The notes beneath the pieces were generated by a model. The model had not been told where the DNA came from and searched no databases. It was given only the letters and a program-made list of their open reading frames with translations. The translations under genes were made by a program, and so were the position numbers. A stretch of DNA of 42,520 nt from an uncultured Lachnospiraceae bacterium (GTDB lineage: Bacteria > Bacillota > Clostridia > Lachnospirales > Lachnospiraceae): assembly GCA_910579685.1 (NCBI GenBank), contig CAJTVN010000037.1:1-42520 (forward strand). The letters run 5' to 3'. Positions within the stretch are counted from its first letter, which is position 1, and every line of letters begins with the position of its first letter. Positions 15,228 through 21,789 of this stretch are shown piece by piece.

Positions 15228-17465
15228 ATGTTACATGCAGAATCGAATTGTACCAGACCTAAATATGTCTGTGGGAATGAGAGAATAAAGCTGGTCGGGG
15301 CGATTGACGGAGGCTTTCCGGACTTTGGGCACCATCTGGAAAAGGAGATGGGCGGTCTGTGGCTTTATCCGGTAAAGCTCCTGGACGGCTTTTGGATGAG
15401 GGTTACGGATAAAGATTCCCAGGGACTGGTAGATGGGTATATGACGGCGGGGGAATTCCACAACTATCCCCACAAGAATGTGTTTGTCTATTCCGGATCC
15501 ACCATGGGCCATACGCCGGTGGTGATAACGAGAAGCCAGATGATCCCTGACGGGATTGCGGGACTTAAGGTTACCTATGACTTTTTCCTTCCAAAGGAGA
15601 GCGCCCAGGGAAAGGGGCGCCGCCTTGCGGCAGACTTCCTCTTCCGCATAAATCTGCGGCCCGACTGGCTGGCGGAGAATATGGATGTCGAGGACGGAAG
15701 GGATATTCTGGAATGGGATGAGAAGGATCATGTGGTCCGGGGAAAGGATGAGAAAAATTCCTGGCATGTGATGATCGGATCTTCCGAGAAATTCTCCGGC
15801 TGTGTGACCGGAAACGAGTTTGGCCCTGAGATTACGGAGAGCCTGGGAGGGAGCTGCCGGATGAGCCGGGAGCTGTGCCTCGAACCGGGAGAGCATAAGC
15901 AGATCACCTTTTATGTGGCCGGATCCTTCTGTTCCGGACAGGACTGTGAGGAGCAGTACAGGCAGCTGTGTTCCGAAACGGACTTTGAGGGCGAAAAGGC
16001 GTCAAGGCTTGAAAGCCTCACAAAGCAGACCCGGTTGGATCTGAGCGGCAGTGCCCTTGCGGGGAGCCGGAAGCTGGAGGAGATCTTTGACTGGATCAAG
16101 ATCCACACGGACTGGCTTACCCTTAAGGTGGACGGAATCGGAAGAGGAGTCACGGCGGGAATTCCGGAGTATGTGTGGTGGTTTGGCTGTGACAGCTGCT
16201 ACGCCCTTCAGGGAATGATGATGCAGGGACAGTTTGAGCTGTGCAGGGATACCATCCGCCTGATTCTGGAATATTCAAAAAAATATAACGGAAACGGCAA
16301 AATTATCCATGAGCTTCTGCCAAACGGTTTCTGTCCCAACACGGGAAACACGCAGGAGACGGCCCACTTCATCATTCTTCTGTGGGAGTATTATCAGTGG
16401 ACGGGAGACAAGGAGATCCTCTCAGAGTGCTTTGATTATATCAGAATGGGAGTGAAGTGGTTAAAGGATCAGGATGAGGACGGGGATTTCTTCCCCACCG
16501 GTTATGGGATCATTGAGATTGCCGGGCTGAATATGGAGATGATTGACACGGCGGTCTATACCTGCTGCGCTTACAGATGCTTTGGGAGGATTGCGGAGAC
16601 ACTCGGACAAGGCGGTGATGTCAAAGCGTGGATGGAGCTGGCGGATCAGGCGCAGAAGGCGGTGAACGAGAAGCTCTGGGCCGAGGAGGAAGGACTGTTC
16701 TGTGACTGCTTTGCATCTCCTTTAAGGATCAGCGAAAAGAGAGATATCATTCTTGACCGGATGGAGCAGGCGGGAGAAAAAGAGGCGAAGGAGAGATTCC
16801 TGCAGCTTCTTGCGCAGCGCAGCGAAAGCGGCGGGAAGAATGGCGGGCAGCAGGAATACGGCTGGGTGCTGAACAAAAACTGGGTGATCAATGTACCTAT
16901 GGAGATGGGAATTGCGGACCGGGACAAGGCGGAAAGAGCCCTTGAGAGAATGGATACCGCCGAGTTCGTGGGAGAATGCGGCATGTATCTGGAAGGGCTT
17001 TTGAAGGGAGCGGCCATGACGATCAGTACGGGCGTTATGGCGGTGGCCCAGGCCAGATACGGCCATGCGGATCGGGCCTTCTCCCTGATAGAGAGGATGT
17101 TTGGGACCTTTGGCGCTGCCACTCCGGGGTCGATCAGCGAGATGTCTCCTGACTACGGATGCTTTGTGCAGGCATGGACGGCTTACGGTGCGGTAGTACC
17201 GGTGGTAAAATACTTTTTCGGTATTCAGCCGGATGCGGCAGAAGGAAAAATCCGGATTGCGCCCATGCTTCCGAAGGCTTTTGAGCCTGCGGAAGGGAAG
17301 AGCTGCAGCCTCGAAAGGGTGAGAGTTCTGGACGGTGAGATCTCCGTCAGGATCCGCCGGGAAAACGGCCGGAGTGTCTGTGAGGTGGAAAATCAGACCT
17401 CCGCACAGATGGAAGTGAAAGGTTACGGGATGGAGGTAAGGTTGACAAGTTCCCTGAAAAAGTGA
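15228..17465 (+). CDS. Six-hairpin glycosidase, amylo-alpha-1,6-glucosidase-like (copy 1)
   Basis: This 745-residue cytoplasmic protein has no signal peptide. The N-terminal beta-rich domain carries GAIDGGFPDFG and LWLYPVKLLDGFW. The catalytic (alpha/alpha)6 region starts near residue 280 with PEYVWWFGCDSCYAL, which corresponds to the WFGRDT block of glycogen-debranching GDE_C domains, followed by NGNGKIIHELLPNG, GYGIIEIAGLNMEMIDTA and TPGSISEMSPDYGCFVQAW. The clan cleaves or transfers alpha-glucosyl units, but family and specificity are not settled by eye. A paralogue lies at 21790-24072. The context (CUT1 importer, GH65 phosphorylase) suggests intracellular trimming of an imported alpha-glucan oligosaccharide. 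Confidence 0.8.
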   Translation: MLHAESNCTRPKYVCGNERIKLVGAIDGGFPDFGHHLEKEMGGLWLYPVKLLDGFWMRVTDKDSQGLVDGYMTAGEFHNYPHKNVFVYSGSTMGHTPVVITRSQMIPDGIAGLKVTYDFFLPKESAQGKGRRLAADFLFRINLRPDWLAENMDVEDGRDILEWDEKDHVVRGKDEKNSWHVMIGSSEKFSGCVTGNEFGPEITESLGGSCRMSRELCLEPGEHKQITFYVAGSFCSGQDCEEQYRQLCSETDFEGEKASRLESLTKQTRLDLSGSALAGSRKLEEIFDWIKIHTDWLTLKVDGIGRGVTAGIPEYVWWFGCDSCYALQGMMMQGQFELCRDTIRLILEYSKKYNGNGKIIHELLPNGFCPNTGNTQETAHFIILLWEYYQWTGDKEILSECFDYIRMGVKWLKDQDEDGDFFPTGYGIIEIAGLNMEMIDTAVYTCCAYRCFGRIAETLGQGGDVKAWMELADQAQKAVNEKLWAEEEGLFCDCFASPLRISEKRDIILDRMEQAGEKEAKERFLQLLAQRSESGGKNGGQQEYGWVLNKNWVINVPMEMGIADRDKAERALERMDTAEFVGECGMYLEGLLKGAAMTISTGVMAVAQARYGHADRAFSLIERMFGTFGAATPGSISEMSPDYGCFVQAWTAYGAVVPVVKYFFGIQPDAAEGKIRIAPMLPKAFEPAEGKSCSLERVRVLDGEISVRIRRENGRSVCEVENQTSAQMEVKGYGMEVRLTSSLKK

Positions 17466-17479
17466 TATGGTTTTCATAT

Positions 17480-17492
17480 AAAAACGTTTTCG
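17480..17492 (+). promoter_or_regulatory. LacI-type operator 3, before the regulator gene
   Basis: AAAAACGTTTTCG matches operators 1 and 2 over 13 bases. It abuts the regulator's ribosome site (GAGGA, 17492-17496), so repressor bound here could limit its own expression. It is also 15 bp after the glycosidase stop codon, so it could act as a roadblock to read-through. Confidence 0.72.
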
Positions 17493-17502
17493 AGGAATGA
17501 GT

Positions 17503-18528
17503 ATGGTTACGATCAGAGATGTGGCGAAGGAAGCGAGGGTTTCCATAGGAACGGTTTCCAGAGCATTTAACGGGTACCAGGATATCAATGAGGAGACAAA
17601 GATAAAAATATTCCAGGTGGCAAAGAACCTTGGCTATGCCCCCAATGTGAATGCCAGAAGCATCTCCTCAAAGAAGACCAACAACATGGGGCTTATTATA
17701 TCGGGTTTTTTGGAGAGCGACCGAAGGGACAGCTTTGTGCTGACCCTTCTCCAGGGAATTTACCGCTATGCCAACGAGCACTCGGTGGAGGTTGCCCTTT
17801 ATACGACGGATGCGGAACAGCAGCAGAAGAAGACCTACGAGAGGTTCTGCGCAGAACACAGCATTTTCGGGGCCATACTCAGCGGTGTTGCCACCAATGA
17901 TCCCTATTTTCATGAGCTGGTGGAATCGGGGATGCCTTGTGTGCTGATCGATGTCTATATCAAGGGCGCCGGGCTTGGCTGTGTGTCTGTGGACAATATC
18001 AAGGCGGCGGATGATATTGCCCAGTACCTGATTGACTGCGGCCATCGGGATATCGTGGTGGTGCAGGGAAAGAAAGAGGCGGAGGTGACTACCTGCCGTA
18101 TCGCCGGGATCTATACTGCCTTTAAGCGCAACGGCTTAGAGCTTACCAGGGAGAAGATCCTGACCTGTAACTACAGTGAATCGCAGACTTACCGCACGGT
18201 AAGGCAGTACATTGAAAAAAACGGAAAAGACTCGGGGACGGCGTTTCTGTGTCTCAGCGACATCATGGCCCTTGGAGCCATGAAGGCCATCCGCGACCTG
18301 GGCTATGGCATACCGGAGGATTTCTCGGTTACGGGGTTTGACGGAATTCCCATAGCCGAATATACTACGCCGGGTCTGACCACCGTAGAGCAGGACGTGA
18401 GTATGATGGGCTACAGTGCGGCCGCTCTTTTGCAGGAGCTGCGCAGGGATCAGAGCAAATCAAAAAGAATCTACGTGCCATACAGGCTTCAGAAAAGAGA
18501 CAGCGTCAAGAGGCTGCAAAGCGACTGA
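17503..18528 (+). CDS. LacI-family transcriptional regulator
   Basis: This 341-residue repressor has an N-terminal helix-turn-helix (VTIRDVAKEARVSIGTVSRA), the hinge helix (ARSISSKKTNNMGLII) and a periplasmic-binding-protein-like effector domain (ILSGVATNDPYF, GLGCVSVDNIKAADDIAQYL, TAFLCLSDIMALGAMKAI, FSVTGFDGIPIAEYTTPGLTT). ATG 17503 is favoured over ATG 17497 because GAGGA is 6 nt from the former. It is flanked by its probable target genes, and four matching palindromes lie in front of the importer, itself and the phosphorylase. The effector is probably the imported sugar or a breakdown product (inferred). Confidence 0.93.
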   Translation: MVTIRDVAKEARVSIGTVSRAFNGYQDINEETKIKIFQVAKNLGYAPNVNARSISSKKTNNMGLIISGFLESDRRDSFVLTLLQGIYRYANEHSVEVALYTTDAEQQQKKTYERFCAEHSIFGAILSGVATNDPYFHELVESGMPCVLIDVYIKGAGLGCVSVDNIKAADDIAQYLIDCGHRDIVVVQGKKEAEVTTCRIAGIYTAFKRNGLELTREKILTCNYSESQTYRTVRQYIEKNGKDSGTAFLCLSDIMALGAMKAIRDLGYGIPEDFSVTGFDGIPIAEYTTPGLTTVEQDVSMMGYSAAALLQELRRDQSKSKRIYVPYRLQKRDSVKRLQSD

Positions 18529-18545
18529 CTTTCATCTATAGTGGA

Positions 18546-18562
18546 GCGCCGCGAAACGGCGC
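18546..18562 (+). other. GC-rich hairpin after the regulator gene
   Basis: gcgccg (18546-18551) and cggcgc (18557-18562) form a perfect 6-bp stem with loop cgaaa, 17 bp after the LacI stop. No T-run follows, so this may be an mRNA-stabilising hairpin or a weak terminator. Confidence 0.5.
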
Positions 18563-18584
18563 ATAAATATTTAGAAATGACAGA

Positions 18585-18661
18585 CAATAGAATTCTTGCA
18601 TGGCGAGAATTCTATTATTCAAGACAATAGAATTCTTGCGCAGCGAGAATTCTATTGTTTT
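18585..18661 (+). repeat. Two tandem long-stem hairpins, the second terminator-like
   Basis: Two near-identical palindromes lie 40 bp apart. The first pairs 18586-18596 with 18606-18616 (11 bp); the second pairs caatagaattct (18625-18636) with agaattctattg (18646-18657), 12 bp perfect. Both have 9-nt loops (tgcatggcg and tgcgcagcg). Only the second is followed by TTTT (18658-18661). This probably ends transcripts from the regulator and separates them from the phosphorylase operon. The tandem copies suggest a mobile or dispersed palindromic repeat. Confidence 0.75.
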
Positions 18662-18670
18662 AAGTGAATA

Positions 18671-18684
18671 CAAAAACGTTTTTG
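18671..18684 (+). promoter_or_regulatory. LacI-type operator 4, before the phosphorylase gene
   Basis: CAAAAACGTTTTTG is a perfect 14-bp palindrome and the most symmetric of the four sites. It lies 20 bp before ATG 18705, directly upstream of the ribosome site. I could not identify a clear -35/-10 pair for this operon. Confidence 0.78.
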
Positions 18685-18704
18685 GAAAGGCGGAGCAAAC
18701 GATT

Positions 18705-21700
18705 ATGGAAAATGAAAAGATCATAGACAGATGGAAAGAGCAGATTCGGAAGGGGGAGAAGGAAGGGTGGATCCTTGCCGAGGATGGGTTTGATGAGGAA
18801 CGTCTCAACAAATACGAGGCGATCTTCTGTCAGGGCAACGGTTATCTGGGAGTGAGGGGCGCTCTGGAGGAGCGGTATACCGGGGAGGTAAGGAATTTGC
18901 TTGTGGCGGGTACCTTCGACCGGTTCCACGAAAGCGAGGTGACGGAGCTTCCTAATTTCCCCGATATGACATATATGGGTATTTATTTGGACGGGAAGCC
19001 TCTGTCCTTTTGCCGGGGAACTGTGCATGAATATCAGAGAGCTTTGAATCTGGAAAACGGCGAGAGTGTGCGGATCGCGGACTGGGAGGATGAGAGGGGC
19101 AGAAGGTTTTTGTTTATTTTCCGCCGGATGGTTTCTCTGCGGGATGAGCATGTGATGGCATCCAGGGTGGAGATCTGCCCGGCAGACGGCGATGCCGAGA
19201 TTAAGATTATGAGCGGGATCGACGGCAGGGCGGACAACAGCGGAACCCAGCACTTCGTGGAGGGGGAGAAGAGGATGTTTGACCAGCGTTTTCTTCAGCT
19301 TCTGGTAAGGACGGCGGAGAGCGGAATAGATGCGGGATGCTTTTGCGCCCACAGATACCAAATCAACGGGCGGGAGGCGGACATGAGACTGCTGCCTGTT
19401 ATGGAACGGCGCCAGATATTCTTAAGCGCGTCCTGCACGGTCAGACAGGGAGAGGTTTTGGCCGTGGAGAAAATCTCCTGTGTCTACACGTCCAGAGACC
19501 TGGAATTCGCCTTGCGGGGTGAACGGGTGGATGGGAGCGGAAAAATTGCGCAGGCCGGTCTTCGTAAGGTGAGAGAGGCCTGGGAGAAGGGATATGAGAG
19601 CCTCATTCGTGAGAGCGGGAGAGCCTGGAAGGAGCTCTGGGAGAGGCAGGACGTGAGGATCCGGTCAGAGAAGCCTTTTGACCAGACTGCCCTGCGTTTT
19701 GCCCTGTACCATCTGAATATCATGGTAAAAAAGGAAGATGAGAGGATGGGAATCGGCGCAAAGGCGCTCAGCGGGGAAGGCTACAAAGGACATTCCTTCT
19801 GGGACACGGAGGTGTTTTTGCTGCCCTATTATCTCCTGACACAGCCCGAGACGGCAGGGGGACTTGTCGGCTACCGCTATCTGGGGCTTGAGGGAGCCAG
19901 AAGAAAGGCGCGGCAGTACGGATATCAGGGAGCCATGTACCCGTGGGAGGCGGCCTGGATCGACGACGGGGAGGTCACGCCTCTGGAGGGACCTGCGGAC
20001 GTGGCGACGGGAAAGCCCATTATTTACTGGACCGGCGTGCAGGAACAGCATATCACGGCGGATGTGGCATTTGCGGCATGGCAGTACTATAAAGCGACAG
20101 AGGATACGGACTTTCTGCTGGAAAAGGGCTTTGAGATGATCATGGACACGGCAAGGTTCTGGGTGAGCAGGCTGGATTTTGACCGGGACAGGGGACTCTA
20201 TGTGATCCGATGCGTGATTGGACCGGACGAGTACAAGGAGCATGTGGACAATGATGTGTACACCAATTATATGGCGCACTACAATATGCGCCTTGCCCTG
20301 GAGCTGGTGCGTCGTTTCCGCGGCTCTGCGGTACCCGGGGAGAGGGCGGCTTATGGGCGCCTTCGGGATAAGCTGGGACTGGAGCGGCTGGAGAGGGAAC
20401 TGGAAGAGAAAATTCCTGCACTGTATCTGCCAACACCGGATGATCAGACGGGAATTATTCCTCAGTGCGACGGCTATTTCGAATTGGAGGAGCTGGATAT
20501 CAGAGGATATAAGGAGAGCGAAAAGGTTCTGACGATCTACGAGGATCTGAGTCAGGAACAGATCAACTCCTACCAGATCGCAAAGCAGGGAGACCTTGTG
20601 GTGCTGATGTTCCTGCTGGCGGAGCTGTTTGATAAGAAGACCAGAGAGAGGAATTACCGTTTTTATGAGGACAGAACGCTCCATGATTCCTCCCTGAGCA
20701 AATCGACGCACAGCATCCTGGCCTGCGATCTGGGACTCATGGAGGAAGCCTACCGGCTTTTTGAGGGTGCCTGCAGGGTGGATCTGGGGAATGATAAACG
20801 ATCCTCGGATGCGGGGATTCACAGCGCATCCATGGGAGGGATCTGGCAGGCTGCGGTCATGGGCTTTGGCGGCGTGCGCATGGAGGAGGGTATGCTTCAC
20901 ATAAGACCTTCGCTTCCAAAGGAGTGGGATGAGCTTGTCTTTCCGCTGGTATGGAAAGGAAGAAAGCTTCTGGTGCGTGCGGACTGGGAAACCGTCACGG
21001 TGGAGAACGACGGGCCTGCGGTGGAGATCATATTGTGCGGGAATAAGATTCTTGCCGGAGAGAAAACCGTTGTGGAGTCCGGGGCTTCGACCGGAAAAGA
21101 GAACGAGGATCCCGGCCGTGTGGATAACGGGTATGAGGCCATTATTTTTGATCTGGACGGCGTGATCTGCCATACGGATAATTACCATTATCAGGCATGG
21201 AAAAAGCTGGCGGATCGTCTGGGGATTGCTTTTGATCAGAAGATCAATAACCGTCTGCGGGGCGTGAGCCGGATGGAGAGCCTTGAGATCATATTGGAAG
21301 GTTTTGACGGGACATTCACGCAGGAGGAAAAGGAGAGTCTTGCGCAGGAGAAAAATGACGCTTACAGAGAGCTTTTGAAAACCATGAGTCCTCAGGATCT
21401 CGGCGGAGAAGTTAAGAGTACCCTGGAGGAGCTTCGAAGGAGAGGGCTTGGGCTTGCTATCGGTTCTTCCAGCAAAAATGCGGCCTTTATTCTTGAGAGG
21501 ATCGGACTTGGCGGTTTCTTCGATGCGGTATCGGACGGGACAATGATCACAAGATCAAAGCCGGACCCGGAGGTCTTCTTAAAGGCGGCGCAGCTGCTTG
21601 GTGCGGATCCGGTAAAATGTCTTGTGGTGGAGGATGCCGAGGCGGGATTACAGGCGGCAAAGGCGGCAGGCATGGATGCTGCTGGGATCGGAGAAGCGTC

Positions 21701-21770
21701 ACGGAGCGATATTGCGGATTACAGACTGGAAAGCTTTTCACAGCTTTTGGAGCTGCGGCAGGACAGATAG
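18705..21770 (+). CDS. GH65 glycoside phosphorylase fused to beta-phosphoglucomutase
   Basis: This is a bifunctional 1021-residue cytoplasmic enzyme. Residues 1 to about 790 are a full GH65 phosphorylase: CQGNGYLGVRGALEERY, GEGYKGHSFWDTEVFLLPYY, and GPDEYKEHVDNDVYTNY with Glu509 as the expected general acid. GH65 phosphorolyses alpha-glucosides such as maltose, kojibiose, nigerose or trehalose to beta-glucose-1-phosphate. Residues from about 809 to 1021 are a HAD-fold beta-phosphoglucomutase with Asp816 and Asp818 in FDLDGV, RGVSRMESLEIIL, IGSSSKN, RSKPDPEVFLKAA and VVEDAEAGLQAAK. ATG 18705 is set by GGAG at 18692-18695. In most organisms pgmB is a separate neighbouring gene. Sugar specificity cannot be read from motifs. 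Confidence 0.93.
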   Translation: MENEKIIDRWKEQIRKGEKEGWILAEDGFDEERLNKYEAIFCQGNGYLGVRGALEERYTGEVRNLLVAGTFDRFHESEVTELPNFPDMTYMGIYLDGKPLSFCRGTVHEYQRALNLENGESVRIADWEDERGRRFLFIFRRMVSLRDEHVMASRVEICPADGDAEIKIMSGIDGRADNSGTQHFVEGEKRMFDQRFLQLLVRTAESGIDAGCFCAHRYQINGREADMRLLPVMERRQIFLSASCTVRQGEVLAVEKISCVYTSRDLEFALRGERVDGSGKIAQAGLRKVREAWEKGYESLIRESGRAWKELWERQDVRIRSEKPFDQTALRFALYHLNIMVKKEDERMGIGAKALSGEGYKGHSFWDTEVFLLPYYLLTQPETAGGLVGYRYLGLEGARRKARQYGYQGAMYPWEAAWIDDGEVTPLEGPADVATGKPIIYWTGVQEQHITADVAFAAWQYYKATEDTDFLLEKGFEMIMDTARFWVSRLDFDRDRGLYVIRCVIGPDEYKEHVDNDVYTNYMAHYNMRLALELVRRFRGSAVPGERAAYGRLRDKLGLERLERELEEKIPALYLPTPDDQTGIIPQCDGYFELEELDIRGYKESEKVLTIYEDLSQEQINSYQIAKQGDLVVLMFLLAELFDKKTRERNYRFYEDRTLHDSSLSKSTHSILACDLGLMEEAYRLFEGACRVDLGNDKRSSDAGIHSASMGGIWQAAVMGFGGVRMEEGMLHIRPSLPKEWDELVFPLVWKGRKLLVRADWETVTVENDGPAVEIILCGNKILAGEKTVVESGASTGKENEDPGRVDNGYEAIIFDLDGVICHTDNYHYQAWKKLADRLGIAFDQKINNRLRGVSRMESLEIILEGFDGTFTQEEKESLAQEKNDAYRELLKTMSPQDLGGEVKSTLEELRRRGLGLAIGSSSKNAAFILERIGLGGFFDAVSDGTMITRSKPDPEVFLKAAQLLGADPVKCLVVEDAEAGLQAAKAAGMDAAGIGEASRSDIADYRLESFSQLLELRQDR

Positions 21771-21789
21771 CGGGAAGGAGGAGATGAAA

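Noticed and set aside
18600..18704. Upstream extension of the phosphorylase gene to ATG 18600
   Set aside because: It would begin inside the first tandem hairpin and cross the terminator and operator; the ribosome site supports 18705.
19665..21188. 507-codon open frame on the minus strand
   Set aside because: It is opposite the GH65 catalytic region; His/Arg-rich translation is typical of an antisense shadow.
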